A DNA stretch of 52,674 nucleotides from JACKJA01 sp050297015 (GCA_050297015.1 JBNKRZ010000036.1:1-52674), one strand, 5' to 3'; counted from the first letter of the stretch, positions 1-8,925 are shown. Numbers and translations: made by a program. The notes: generated by a model not told the origin, from the sequence alone.

Positions 1-68
1 CATCCCCGCGCAGGCGGGATCCGGACAGTCTCACCACAGAGACCACAGAGGCCACAGAGATCACAGAG
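1..68. repeat. REP-like fragment plus 9-bp tandem repeat
   Basis: Bases 1-24 contain an inverted motif (CCCGCGCAGGCGGG) of the kind found in common proteobacterial REP-type repeats. Bases 34-68 hold about four tandem copies of a 9-mer, CCACAGAGR. A pyrimidine-only run follows to about base 105. The region is non-coding. The repeat begins at the very first base, which fits an assembly break inside a repeated sequence. Confidence 0.6.
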
Positions 69-111
69 TTTCCCTCCTTCCCTCTTTCTTTCCTTTCCTC
101 TCCTAGTGATG

Positions 112-163
112 GATTATGTAAAATGCAACCATATGATATGAGTACGCGATATAAGACATCCCT
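112..163 (+). repeat. dispersed repeat, GATTATGTAAAAT type, copy 1
   Basis: This stretch starts with GATTATGTAAAAT and ends near ACATCCCT. It can be aligned, with gaps, to 26701-26747, which has the same first 13 bases and the same ACATCCCC ending. A shorter copy with only the first 13 bases is at 51650-51662. It lies immediately downstream of the minus-strand GNAT gene. The function is unknown. Confidence 0.45.
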
Positions 164-660
164 CAAGATAGGGGGAAGCATCCAGATAATTTCTTAAAAT
201 CGTCTCGCCCGACCCAAAATTCGATTAAGCCATCGTCGTCAGGTCCAATCCCCATTGATTTATAAAAATCCAGCGCCTTTCGGTTATCGGGCATCACCGC
301 CCATTTCATGGCACAGCAATCCTCATCATGAGCTTTTCGGGCCATAACGCTCACAAGTTCGCTACCAAAGCCACGACCTCGGTAATCCGGCTTCACGTAA
401 AGCGTCCGCATGTAAAGCGCCGGACGGGGATTATAAAGGGAAAACAAATAACCCCATGTCACCAGAGCAACAGGTTCATCACCATCATAACCAACGATCC
501 CTTCAAAGCGATGGCCATCTGTGTTTGAAAAATTCGCGGAAAACGATTCAAAGCTTGAGACAAGGTATTTCCGGCTGCCCTGTTCATCACATAGCGCGTT
601 AAACAGTTCCCAAGCGGCTTCAATATTGTCTTGCGATATATCCTTAAGCTGAAAAGGCAT
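163..660 (-). CDS. GNAT family N-acetyltransferase
   Basis: The 165-residue protein is a single GNAT acetyltransferase domain, a family that moves an acetyl group from acetyl-CoA to an amine. Motif A is clear near residues 88-102 (YVKPDYRGRGFGSEL), with the R-x-x-G-x-G pyrophosphate-binding turn. Motif B follows as NRKALDFYKSMG near residue 126-137. The ATG at 660 gives a start of normal length for the family. There is no signal peptide, so it should be cytoplasmic. It lies 16 bp downstream of gyrB on the same strand and may be read through from it. The substrate cannot be told from the sequence. Confidence 0.85.
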   Translation of the reverse strand: MPFQLKDISQDNIEAAWELFNALCDEQGSRKYLVSSFESFSANFSNTDGHRFEGIVGYDGDEPVALVTWGYLFSLYNPRPALYMRTLYVKPDYRGRGFGSELVSVMARKAHDEDCCAMKWAVMPDNRKALDFYKSMGIGPDDDGLIEFWVGRDDFKKLSGCFPLS

Positions 661-676
661 ATCTCAAACCTTCATA

Positions 677-3115
677 TCACACATCCAAATTCGCGACTTT
701 CAGCGCATTTTCCTGGATGAATTCGCGGCGAGGCTCGACGACATCGCCCATCAGGGTAGAGAACAGCTCGTTGGCTTTTTCCGCGTCCTTGATGGTCACC
801 TGGAGGAGCGTCCGCGCCTCCGGGTCCAGCGTGGTTTCCCAAAGCTGTTCGGGGTTCATTTCCCCCAAACCTTTGTAGCGTTGGATGGACAGCCCCTTGC
901 GGCCGTTGGCCAGCACCGCGTCGAGCAATTCCAGCGGGCCATGAACAGTGGCAACGGCTTTACCGTCCTTACCCGTCAGCGCTCCGGCGCCGCCGTAATT
1001 CTCGCTCAAATGCGCCTTCATTCCATCCAGCCGCTTGGCTTCAGCGCTGCGAATATGATCGGCGGACAAACGTAGCGTCTCAGTGACGCCCCTGAGGCTA
1101 CGGGTCAGGACATAGCCGCCAACTTCCGTATACTCACCTTTCCAGCCGCGCTCTTTTTCAATTTCACGGGCATCCAGCCGCGCGGCGATCACGTCGGCCA
1201 AAGCCTGAGAGGGTGTTTCCGCAAACGCCCCGGCACAGGCCGCCTGCTCCACCAACATCACACAGCCGCACTTCCGGGCGATGGCGTCGATAGACGGGCG
1301 GAACTTCCCAGCCATTTCCAACAAACTGCGCAAATCCGCACCGCTGCGCCCTGCACCATTGGCATCCGTATAGGTCAAATCATCCACCGCAGCAGAAATC
1401 AAATACGCTTCCAACGCCGGATCATCCTTCAAATACGTTTCGCTTTTCCCGCGACTCACCTTGTAAAGCGGCGGCTGGGCGATATAAACATACCCCCCTT
1501 CGATCAGCTCCGGCATTTGCCGGAAGAAAAACGTCAACAACAGCGTACGGATATGCGCGCCATCCACGTCGGCGTCAGTCATAATGACAATCTTGTGATA
1601 GCGCAGCTTTTCTATGTTAAACTCATCCTTCCCGATGGAGGTACCAAGCGCCGTAATCATGGTGCCGATTTCCTGATTGCCCAGCATGCGGTCGAAACGC
1701 GCGCGCTCCACATTCAGGATTTTACCGCGCAGAGGCAGGATCGCTTGCGTTTTCCGGTCGCGGCCCGACTTCGCAGAGCCACCAGCCGAATCCCCCTCAA
1801 CGATAAAAATCTCAGACTTGCTCGGATCGCGTTCCTGACAGTCCGCCAGCTTCCCCGGCAGATTAGAAACATCCATAATGCCCTTGCGCCGGGTCATCTC
1901 CCGCGCCTTACGCGCCGCTTCGCGGGCGGCAGCGGCCTCCACGATTTTAGAGACAATCTTTTTGGCCTCGGCAGGATTTTCCTCAAACCACGTGCCCAGA
2001 TATTCGGAAATCGCACCCTCGACCACCGGACGCACTTCGGAGGAGACGAGCTTATCTTTCGTTTGAGAGGAAAATTTCGGATCCGGCACCTTCACAGACA
2101 GCACGCAAGTAAGCCCCTCACGCATATCGTCCCCGGTCGGTTTAACCTTTTCCTTCTTCAATATCCCGGTATCTTCTGCGTATTTGGTAATCACACGGGT
2201 CAGCGCGCTGCGGAAGCCCTGCAAGTGCGTTCCGCCGTCCCGCTGCGGAATATTGTTGGTGAAACACAGCATTGTCTCGTGATACGCGTCAGTCCATTCT
2301 AGCGAGGCTTCAACCGTGATGCCGCTTGTTTCATCCTCCGCATAAACCGGCACAGGGTCTTTGATAAGCGCATTTTTGCTCCGGTCCAGATAGCGGACAA
2401 ATTCCTCGATTCCCCCCTCATAGTGGAAATGAGAGACTTTTTCTTCTTCGCCGCGCGCATCGGTCACGTAAATATTCACCCCGGAATTCAGGAACGCGAG
2501 TTCGCGCAAACGTCCCTCCAGCGTGCCGAAATCGAATTCCGTCATGGTGAAGGTTTCCGGCGAAGGCAGGAATCTCACTTCCGTCCCGTTGCGCTCTCCA
2601 TCCTCCAGATCACGAACGGATTCCAGAGGTGCTTCAGCCTCCCCGCCACGAAAGCGCATAAACCACTCCTTGCCCTCGCGGCGAATACGCAAATCCAGAT
2701 GATCCGACAGGGCGTTCACGACCGATACGCCAACCCCGTGCAACCCGCCGGAAACTTTATAGGAATTCTGGTCAAATTTACCCCCGGCGTGCAACTGAGT
2801 CATAATAACCTCGGCCGCTGACACGCCTTCCTCCGGGTGGATATCCACCGGAACGCCGCGCCCGTTATCCTTAATAGTCGCGCTGCCGTCAGCATTCAGG
2901 ATAACATCCACGCGGTCACAGTGGCCCGCCAGCGATTCATCGATGGCATTATCCACGACCTCATAAATCATGTGATGCAAACCAGTACCATCGTCGGTAT
3001 CGCCGATATACATACCAGGCCGTTTACGCACAGCCTCCAGCCCGCGCAGGACTTTGATGCTTTCCGCGCCGTATTCGTTACTTTCGGGAAGGGTATCTTC
3101 GGCCACTTCGCTCAT
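677..3115 (-). CDS. gyrB: DNA gyrase subunit B
   Basis: This is the ATPase subunit of DNA gyrase, which introduces negative supercoils with GyrA. The 812-residue length is normal for alphaproteobacteria. The GHKL ATP-binding elements are present: EVVDNAIDES (about residue 50), DNGRGVPVDIHPEEG (about 80) and GGLHGVGVSVVNALS (about 120). The Toprim domain shows EGDSAGGSAKSGRDRKTQAI with the first metal-binding acid, then DADVDGAHIRTLLL. The C-terminal QRYKGLGEMNPEQLW block is typical of GyrB rather than ParE. It belongs to the replication cluster with recF, dnaN and dnaA, but the lipid/glycan genes have been inserted between recF and gyrB. The ribosome binding site (AAAGAA) is weak. Confidence 0.98.
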   Translation of the reverse strand: MSEVAEDTLPESNEYGAESIKVLRGLEAVRKRPGMYIGDTDDGTGLHHMIYEVVDNAIDESLAGHCDRVDVILNADGSATIKDNGRGVPVDIHPEEGVSAAEVIMTQLHAGGKFDQNSYKVSGGLHGVGVSVVNALSDHLDLRIRREGKEWFMRFRGGEAEAPLESVRDLEDGERNGTEVRFLPSPETFTMTEFDFGTLEGRLRELAFLNSGVNIYVTDARGEEEKVSHFHYEGGIEEFVRYLDRSKNALIKDPVPVYAEDETSGITVEASLEWTDAYHETMLCFTNNIPQRDGGTHLQGFRSALTRVITKYAEDTGILKKEKVKPTGDDMREGLTCVLSVKVPDPKFSSQTKDKLVSSEVRPVVEGAISEYLGTWFEENPAEAKKIVSKIVEAAAAREAARKAREMTRRKGIMDVSNLPGKLADCQERDPSKSEIFIVEGDSAGGSAKSGRDRKTQAILPLRGKILNVERARFDRMLGNQEIGTMITALGTSIGKDEFNIEKLRYHKIVIMTDADVDGAHIRTLLLTFFFRQMPELIEGGYVYIAQPPLYKVSRGKSETYLKDDPALEAYLISAAVDDLTYTDANGAGRSGADLRSLLEMAGKFRPSIDAIARKCGCVMLVEQAACAGAFAETPSQALADVIAARLDAREIEKERGWKGEYTEVGGYVLTRSLRGVTETLRLSADHIRSAEAKRLDGMKAHLSENYGGAGALTGKDGKAVATVHGPLELLDAVLANGRKGLSIQRYKGLGEMNPEQLWETTLDPEARTLLQVTIKDAEKANELFSTLMGDVVEPRREFIQENALKVANLDV

Positions 3116-3377
3116 GATTCTTTTCTTTCTTTGCTGTTTCTCTAAAAACCGCAGAATTCTACGTTTTTGTGAATGGATTTTTATAGCATGCAGATAACAG
3201 GAATCACAGGAGAAATCATATATTTTCCAAGGTTTTTCGGGATAAATTATCCGGCAAGAACACCAGGTGAAAAGTTCCGCCCCCCGCTTTACACAAAATG
3301 CGCATGATACGAGATACGTACCACGTGATACGTACCTCGTATCACGTCAATCTCTGGCGCTCGGCACCCTTTTGGAA
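3116..3377. other. gyrB upstream region with a 25-bp near-palindrome
   Basis: No gene is visible in this gap. At 3146-3170, about 31 bp upstream of the gyrB start, lies a near-perfect palindrome centred on AGAATTCT and flanked by AAAAAC and GTTTTT. Its position would suit an operator or supercoiling-sensitive promoter element, but that is inference. The gap also contains the palindrome listed separately at 3306-3345. Confidence 0.35.
3306..3345. repeat. palindromic repeat, TACGAGATACGTAC type, copy A
   Basis: A 40-bp imperfect palindrome with arms GATACGAGATACG and CGTACCTCGTATC. A related palindrome with the same TACGAGATACGTAC half-site is at 24306-24339. Both lie just outside genes. In both places a TTATCCGGCA-type stretch occurs 40-60 bp before the palindrome, so the repeat unit may be longer. 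It could be a REP/MITE-like element. Confidence 0.6.
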
Positions 3378-4784
3378 TCAAGGCGCAGGAGCCGCCAAAG
3401 CTTTAAACACACCCATATTCTTACCCCGGTACGGCACAGTAAAGACCATTTGGAATTTTTTAACCTCAGCCGGCCTGTCATAACGAATAAGAGCCAACCC
3501 GTCGGAGTGTTGCTTGAACCATTGAGGGATATCGGCAATCTGTTCAACAGCCAGCGGCTTCGTCAGACGGCCCAGAAAATTGAATTCCCCTTGGTACTTA
3601 CGGGCGAAAACCCAATCTTTGTCCTCATGATCGTGAATGTATGACGCTATCGGCTGTAGATCATAGCGCGTGAATATCGTCCGTGACGCCACAATATGAC
3701 CAAGAACAAAAACAATCATCATCGCCAGTGCTACCACGCCTATCGTCCGCCGTGAAGGACGGGCAACATACGCAATAAAAATCACAACCGCCGGCAATAA
3801 AGGCACCATATAATGCAGCTGCTTTCCGGCAATCAAAGAAAAGGCGATAAAAGCCGGCACAAACATACAAAGCAGAAAACGTACACCTTCCTCCGCTCTA
3901 ATGTGACCTTTCAGGCCCTTCACACCTTTCCAGAAAGACGGTAAAAAGGCCCACGGCAAAAACATCACCGGCAATAAGGGCAAGTAGAAATAGAGCGGAC
4001 GATCGTGAGAGCTGCCCATATTCCCGGTCACACGCCCGGCTGTTTGCTCCCAAATGAGCCAAAAAGCAAAATCGTCGCTGGAAGCCATAAGCACAGGAAC
4101 CAGCCAAAATAAGACGGGAATGACCGAAAGAATATAGGCCACGAAACAGCCGCCATACCATGACAGTTTACGCCCCTTTTCCGCCATCCAAAACGGTCCG
4201 GTCAGGACAGGAAACAAAACATACAACCACGCCACAGGCCCCTTGGTCAGCACCCCCAACCCCAGCGCCAACGCCATCATCAAGATATAACGCCCCTTTC
4301 GGATTTCGGCGTAAGACACCAAAGCCCACAAAGCACAAAGCAAAAAAAACGTCAGTGTCACATCAAACATGATGAGTGTGCCGTAAATCATAAAGAGCAG
4401 CGTGACCGCCATAACCAGAGGCAGATGATCGAACAACGCCGCATCATCTCCCTTAAACAACTTACGAGCCAACACGCGCACCATATAAACACACGACAAA
4501 GAAATGACGAAAACGGGCACCAGCGCAGCCCAGCGGCTCACCCCAAAAATCGACCATGACAAGTTAATCAGCCAAAACAGCATGGGCGGTTTATGATGAT
4601 ACGGCTCAAAATTCAAAGTCAGTGGCGCCAACCATCCGTGGCTCAGATGCATTTCCCACGCCACCGTCAGATAGCGCGTCTCATCAATCGGCAGCAAAGG
4701 CCGACAAAGCACAACCGTGCAAAACAGAACAAGAAAGATAACAGGCACCATCAATGCCTGCATGCGGGAAGAATTCATAGCCAT
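3378..4784 (-). CDS. ArnT-like membrane glycosyltransferase (PMT family)
   Basis: The 468-residue protein is an integral membrane transferase of the dolichol/undecaprenyl-phosphate sugar family (GT-C fold, PMT/ArnT type). It has roughly eleven hydrophobic segments. The first periplasmic loop carries PIDETRY (residues 32-38), the conserved acidic motif of the family, followed by EPYHHKPPMLFW (60-71). Such enzymes move a sugar from an undecaprenyl-phosphate carrier to lipid A or another envelope acceptor. It is downstream of a GT2 and a lipid-A N-terminal-domain protein on the same strand, with a 13-bp gap to the latter. Together they look like a carrier-charging and transfer set. The actual sugar and acceptor are unknown, and arnA/arnB-like genes are absent, so polymyxin resistance is not shown. 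Confidence 0.8.
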   Translation of the reverse strand: MAMNSSRMQALMVPVIFLVLFCTVVLCRPLLPIDETRYLTVAWEMHLSHGWLAPLTLNFEPYHHKPPMLFWLINLSWSIFGVSRWAALVPVFVISLSCVYMVRVLARKLFKGDDAALFDHLPLVMAVTLLFMIYGTLIMFDVTLTFFLLCALWALVSYAEIRKGRYILMMALALGLGVLTKGPVAWLYVLFPVLTGPFWMAEKGRKLSWYGGCFVAYILSVIPVLFWLVPVLMASSDDFAFWLIWEQTAGRVTGNMGSSHDRPLYFYLPLLPVMFLPWAFLPSFWKGVKGLKGHIRAEEGVRFLLCMFVPAFIAFSLIAGKQLHYMVPLLPAVVIFIAYVARPSRRTIGVVALAMMIVFVLGHIVASRTIFTRYDLQPIASYIHDHEDKDWVFARKYQGEFNFLGRLTKPLAVEQIADIPQWFKQHSDGLALIRYDRPAEVKKFQMVFTVPYRGKNMGVFKALAAPAP

Positions 4785-4797
4785 AGCAGAACCTTAC

Positions 4798-5094
4798 TTA
4801 CTTTGACGAATCGGATGAATCACCTTTACGATGAATAAAATAGAGATTACGGCTATATATCAGCAACCCCGTACTTTGCCCCAAGATAAAAACCGGGTCC
4901 TGCCGCCAAATCGCATAGCTCAAAAGGACAAACCCACCGCCGATACTGAAATACCAAAAGGCATTGGGAATAACGCTCTGCCCTTTCTTTTCCGAAGCAA
5001 TCCACTGGACAAAAAAGCGCATAAAAAACAACCCCTGCCCCAAAAACCCTATGGTCAGCCAGATCGTTTCACCATTTACAACAGGAAGACTCAC
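4798..5094 (-). CDS. lipid-A biosynthesis N-terminal-domain (LABN) membrane protein
   Basis: The 98-residue protein has three membrane segments and matches the small LABN domain family. The signature RFFVQWIASEKKGQSVIP followed by AFWYFSIGG is clear (residues about 26-52). These proteins are usually encoded between a GT2 and a PMT/ArnT-like transferase, exactly as here, and are thought to help carrier-linked sugar handling at the membrane. The gene is 15 bp from the GT2 and 13 bp from the ArnT-like gene, so the three are probably cotranscribed. No catalytic role is established for the family. Confidence 0.85.
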   Translation of the reverse strand: MSLPVVNGETIWLTIGFLGQGLFFMRFFVQWIASEKKGQSVIPNAFWYFSIGGGFVLLSYAIWRQDPVFILGQSTGLLIYSRNLYFIHRKGDSSDSSK

Positions 5095-5109
5095 GAATAT
5101 ATCTCTCTT

Positions 5110-5847
5110 CTAGTTTAACTCTTCATACGTATCATCGGCGGCCACACGACCGCCTCTTTTTTGCAGCCACAAAACGCCCCGAATATCGCTGATCCCGACA
5201 ATTAAGCGATCCAGCGTTCCATATTTCGACTGGCCATGCGTGCGCGCCCTGTGCGATACGCCCACATGAACCAGACGCGCGCCCTCGCGCCGCAAAAGCG
5301 CCGGTAAAAAACGGTGCATATGATCGAAATAAGGCAGCTCCAGATAATCGCGCCGCCGGATTAATTTAAGGGAGCAGCCCGTATCCTTCGTCCCATCTTT
5401 AAGCAGCCCGGCACGGATAGCATTCGCAAGGCGTGAGGAAAGACGGCGCACCCAATTATCATTGCGTTTTGTCCGCTCACCCAAAACGGCTAGCTTCCCG
5501 TCTTTTTCCGCGCCCTTTTGATAAGCCTCATAAAGAAGCGCAATATCCGCCGGATTATTTTGGCCATCGCCATCCATTGTGACAAGCAAATCGCACGCCG
5601 CTGCTCTAGCCCCCGTCCATAGGGCCGCCGACTGACCGGAACGGCGTGTGTGTTTAATAGCTCTTAAAGCCGGACAATCCTTTTTCAAAGATTGAAGAAG
5701 CGCAAAAGAATCATCATCGCTGCAATCATCGACATAGATAATCTCTTCAATCGGCAAATTGCGGGAAACTTCGACAATTTCCTGCAACAAGTTTTCTATA
5801 TTTTCCCGCTCGTTAAAAACCGGGACAATCACTGAAATCATTTTCAC
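5110..5847 (-). CDS. GT2 family glycosyltransferase (polyprenyl-phosphate sugar transferase-like)
   Basis: The 245-residue protein is a GT-A fold family 2 transferase resembling dolichyl-phosphate mannose synthases. The nucleotide-binding start is ISVIVPVFNERENIENLL (residues 4-21). The acidic pair is IIYVDDCSDDDS, and the metal-binding DxD lies in VTMDGDGQNNP. The later GCSLKLIRR block contains the usual acceptor-side region. It lacks the C-terminal membrane helices of ArnC, so it should be a peripheral cytoplasmic enzyme. It probably charges undecaprenyl phosphate with a hexose that the ArnT-like transferase then uses. It is the first intact gene of the GT2-LABN-ArnT set. Confidence 0.85.
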   Translation of the reverse strand: MKMISVIVPVFNERENIENLLQEIVEVSRNLPIEEIIYVDDCSDDDSFALLQSLKKDCPALRAIKHTRRSGQSAALWTGARAAACDLLVTMDGDGQNNPADIALLYEAYQKGAEKDGKLAVLGERTKRNDNWVRRLSSRLANAIRAGLLKDGTKDTGCSLKLIRRRDYLELPYFDHMHRFLPALLRREGARLVHVGVSHRARTHGQSKYGTLDRLIVGISDIRGVLWLQKRGGRVAADDTYEELN

Positions 5848-5910
5848 ATCTCACTATTTTCCAACAAGGAGAAATACCCGCACAACCTGAAGCCAAGCTG
5901 AAGGATAGTA

Positions 5911-6132
5911 TTATAGGAAAAATATGCACCTTAAAAGAGAGAAGAAAGCATTAAAGCTGCGTAAAGACCAACTAACATACAAAGCAAAGGGAACAAGAGC
6001 GGCAAGGGCGATCGTGCGCATAACAAACAACATCCGAACAGGACTAACTTTGAAATACTCATTCACCAGTGCCAAACCGGATTGTGCCATGGCAGCAAGA
6101 ACCGCTAAGGGAATCCACTAAGAATCTTCCAT
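5911..6132 (-). pseudogene. remnant of an EamA/DMT-type transporter
   Basis: An ATG at 6132 overlaps the recF stop codon by one base, an arrangement typical of translational coupling. It is followed by three codons, an in-frame TAG, and then an open frame WIPLAVLAAMAQSGLALVN... with two hydrophobic segments ending in a stop at 5911. The composition and layout fit the first two helices of a drug/metabolite transporter, a family that often accompanies GT2/ArnT-like genes. Intact family members are 100-300 residues. The early nonsense codon and the missing remainder make it a decayed gene. The family assignment rests on pattern recognition only. Confidence 0.5.
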
Positions 6133-7271
6133 CATGCCGCTACACTTTCCCTCTGTGCGTGAAGGTGGCTATGCTCCACATGAATAAAAGCAGCCCGGCC
6201 TTCAAGATAGCGAAACAAGCCCGCATCCGTGCCCGTCAACCAAACCTGCCCCCCGCGGGCCAGCAAAATATCATAGAGCGCCGCGCGGCGGTGATCGTCC
6301 AGATGCGCGGCCACCTCATCCAGCAAGAGCAGCGGCGGCGCGCCCCTCTCTGCCATGATTAAATGCGAATGCGCCAGCGTAATCCCGATCAGCAGCGCCT
6401 TTTGCTCCCCGGTTGAGCATTGATCCGCAGGCATGTCCTTGGCCGCATAGCGCACAGCCAGGTCAGTTTTATGCGGTCCCGTCGCCGCCCCACCCGTCAA
6501 GGCATCCCGCGCCCGGCTTTGTTTGAGTTGATAGGCAAACATCTCTTCGACCTCCAGCGCCGGGGCGCGCGCCAGTAATTCCTCCACCGTGCCTTTGAGC
6601 GCCAGACGTGCGCGGGGAAACACGCCGTCACCTTCGCTGTCGCAGACATCCTGCAAACGCTCCACAAAATGGAGTCGCGCGGCGGCCAGCGCCGTGCCCG
6701 TCTCCGCCATTGTCGCTTCCAACGCGTCAATCCATGCCGGGTCCGGCGTCCGTTCATCTTGCAACAGTTTGGAGCGCTGGCGCAGCGCGTTTTCATAGCG
6801 CGTTGTCCGGCCCGAATGACCGGGATCGAAAGCAAAAACGAGCCTGTCCAAAAACCGCCGCCGGGCCGCCGATGCATCCAGAAACAGACGATCCATCTGG
6901 GGCGTCAGCCATACCGCCGCGACATATTCCGCCAGCGCCGTTTGTGCCCGCGCCGGCACGCCGTTAATGCGAATCAGGCGTTTATTATCCTTGGCCGGGT
7001 CCGCGCCCGTCCCGATTTTGATTTCCCCGTAAGCCGTATCGAGCGTCGAAGATACCGCCCACGCCTCAGAGCCATCTTTTTTCTGAATTTCCGAAACCTT
7101 CGCCCCGCGCAACCCCCGTCCCGGCGCGAGCAGTGAAACGGCCTCCAGCACGTTCGTCTTGCCCGCACCGTTCGCGCCATACAGAACCACAGGCCCCGCG
7201 GGTAAATCCCGCAAAGCCGCGCTGTCATAGCACCTGAAATTGGTTAATCTTAAATCCCGAACCGTGGTCAT
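6132..7271 (-). CDS. recF: DNA replication and repair protein RecF
   Basis: RecF is an SMC-like ATPase that acts with RecO and RecR to load RecA at gapped DNA. The 379-residue protein has the Walker A motif GANGAGKTN at residues 32-40, the ABC signature region CSTGEQKALLIGITLA near 286, and the Walker B LLLLDEVAAHLD near 318. The N-terminal LTNFRCYDSAAL start is characteristic of RecF. It sits between dnaN and gyrB in the usual order, though remnants now separate it from both. Its stop overlaps the ATG of the decayed transporter. Confidence 0.97.
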   Translation of the reverse strand: MTTVRDLRLTNFRCYDSAALRDLPAGPVVLYGANGAGKTNVLEAVSLLAPGRGLRGAKVSEIQKKDGSEAWAVSSTLDTAYGEIKIGTGADPAKDNKRLIRINGVPARAQTALAEYVAAVWLTPQMDRLFLDASAARRRFLDRLVFAFDPGHSGRTTRYENALRQRSKLLQDERTPDPAWIDALEATMAETGTALAAARLHFVERLQDVCDSEGDGVFPRARLALKGTVEELLARAPALEVEEMFAYQLKQSRARDALTGGAATGPHKTDLAVRYAAKDMPADQCSTGEQKALLIGITLAHSHLIMAERGAPPLLLLDEVAAHLDDHRRAALYDILLARGGQVWLTGTDAGLFRYLEGRAAFIHVEHSHLHAQRESVAA

Positions 7272-7312
7272 AAAGCCATTATAAACACAGCACCCCAGCG
7301 ATTACAGAAAAT

Positions 7313-7445
7313 TCACGCTACGCTTTCACCACTATCAACAGTAAAGACCTGTCCGGTAATGTTGCGCGCCTTTTCACTGGCCAGAAACGCAGCCATTCCC
7401 GCGATATCTTCGGGCTGAGACAAGGGCAATCGGTTTATCTGTCAT
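7313..7445 (-). pseudogene. internally deleted short-chain dehydrogenase (SDR) remnant
   Basis: A good ribosome binding site (GGAGG) precedes an ATG at 7445 that starts MTDKPIALV, the usual opening strand of SDR enzymes just before the TGxxxGIG cofactor loop. Within about 30 bases the reading frame changes, and the other frame gives PLSQPEDIAGMAAFLASE, then NITGQVFTVDSG and a stop at 7313. That is a classic SDR C-terminus. The roughly 200 residues between are missing, and the junction falls in the stretch GATTGCCCTTGTC. Both ends are recognisable, so this is an internal deletion rather than a simple truncation. It lies between recF and dnaN. Confidence 0.75.
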
Positions 7446-7483
7446 TATGCCTCCAGACAAAAAAACATTTTCCCAGAACCATA

Positions 7484-7614
7484 GTGGGGTTATTCGCTAA
7501 TGCGCCAGCGAAAATAAAGGTTTTCGAGAACCGCATCGCAGAATACATCAACGTATTTGAGAAGCGGAAGCGGAGAAAACCCTTATTTGCAGCAAGCAGT
7601 AGTAGAGTTAAACC
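7484..7614. repeat. long imperfect palindrome, ERIC-like family, copy 4
   Basis: The arms at about 7485-7548 and 7551-7614 are imperfect inverted repeats; the best-matching part pairs AAATAAAGGTTTTC with GAAAACCCTTATTT. The apex reads AATAC-ATCAAC-GTATT followed by TGAGAAGCGG, which matches the apex-flanking sequence of the copies at 14865, 19872 and 46076. The element ends right at the dnaN stop codon, so transcripts of dnaN would end in or run through this hairpin. Confidence 0.65.
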
Positions 7615-8730
7615 CTAAACCCGCAGCGGCATCAGAACGTAGAGCGCGCTGGCATCGCTGGTATCCTGGATGATCGTCGGGCTTGCCGGATCGGCCAGCG
7701 TCAGGCGGCAACCGTCCCCTTCGATCTGGGATGTAATATCCAGCAAATATTTAGCGTTAAACCCGATCTCCAGATTATCGTTCCCATGAATTTCAAGGTC
7801 TTCCGTTGCGCTGCCCGCTTCGGCGGAATTGGCCGAGAGCGTCATCGTGTTACCGTTAAAGGTCAGCTTGACCGCGCGGGATTTTCCATCGGAAATCGTG
7901 GATACCCGGTCGATGGCGCTGGAAAAAATCTTCGGATTAATTTCGATGACCTTGTCGTTCCCGGCGGGAATGACTTGCTCATAATTCGGGAACGTCCCGT
8001 CAATCAGCTTGGACGTCAGAACAATATGATCGAACGCAAAACGGATTTTGCTTTCGGACAAGCTAATCTGGATCGTGTCCGCAGCTTCCTCCACCAGTTT
8101 GCGCAGTTCGCCCACAGCCTTGCGCGGGATAATCACACCCGGCATCCCTTCAGCCCCGGCGGGCAGCGGCATTTCAAATTTCGCCAAACGGTGCCCGTCC
8201 GTCGCTACAGCGCGCAAAACATTAACGCCCTCCGTTTCCCCGGCATGAACGTAAATTCCGTTCAGGTAATAGCGTGTTTCTTCCGTCGACATCGCAAATT
8301 TCGTACGGTCAATCAAGGCACGTAATTCTGCCGCGGGCAACGCAAAGCTCGTCGCCAGATCAGCATTACCGATCGCCGGGAAGTCTGCTGTCGGCAAGCA
8401 GCTCAAACGGAAGTTAGAGCGTCCGGCCCGTACCGTCATCATATTGCCATCTTCGCTCAGTTCCAGCTCCACAGTGGAATCATCCGGCAACTTGCGCACG
8501 ATATCATGCAGCGTATGCGCCGGCGCCGTCGTTGCCCCCGCCACGTCAACCTGAGCCGCCACGGCTTCATTGATTTCCAGATCCATATCCGTTGTGCTCA
8601 TCGTCAAGGTCCCATCTTCGGCCTTGAGAAGAACGTTAGAGAGAATAGGAATCGTATTGCGGCGTTCAACAACGCTCTGCACGTGATTTAGAGATCTCAA
8701 TAAAGCTGCGCGCTCAATGCTCAGTTTCAT
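7615..8730 (-). CDS. dnaN: DNA polymerase III subunit beta (sliding clamp)
   Basis: DnaN forms the dimeric ring that holds DNA polymerase III on DNA. The 371-residue length is standard, and the three-domain clamp pattern is visible, starting with MKLSIERAALLRSLNHVQSVVERRNTIPILSNVLL. The C-terminus ends in ALYVLMPLRV, the typical clamp ending. The ATG at 8730 is the only sensible start. It is separated from dnaA by a plus-strand channel gene, an uncommon interruption. A long palindromic element begins at its stop codon. Confidence 0.98.
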   Translation of the reverse strand: MKLSIERAALLRSLNHVQSVVERRNTIPILSNVLLKAEDGTLTMSTTDMDLEINEAVAAQVDVAGATTAPAHTLHDIVRKLPDDSTVELELSEDGNMMTVRAGRSNFRLSCLPTADFPAIGNADLATSFALPAAELRALIDRTKFAMSTEETRYYLNGIYVHAGETEGVNVLRAVATDGHRLAKFEMPLPAGAEGMPGVIIPRKAVGELRKLVEEAADTIQISLSESKIRFAFDHIVLTSKLIDGTFPNYEQVIPAGNDKVIEINPKIFSSAIDRVSTISDGKSRAVKLTFNGNTMTLSANSAEAGSATEDLEIHGNDNLEIGFNAKYLLDITSQIEGDGCRLTLADPASPTIIQDTSDASALYVLMPLRV

Positions 8731-8925
8731 AATAATATGCCTTCCTGATTTTCCGAATAACCCTCAAGAATCGCACTATAGCATATGATTCGCACCCGCC
8801 AAACGTTTTGATAGTCCCGCCGGAGCCTTTCCCCGGCTTTCTTCCTATATCCATATGGACATTAGGGGCAATCTGGGTCAAAATTCATAAAACCGCTTCA
8901 AGACTTCTCACAAACAAGCTTTATC

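Noticed and set aside
1517..2302. A 261-codon open frame antisense to gyrB
   Set aside because: It is a shadow frame in a GC-biased gene with no ribosome binding site or family pattern.
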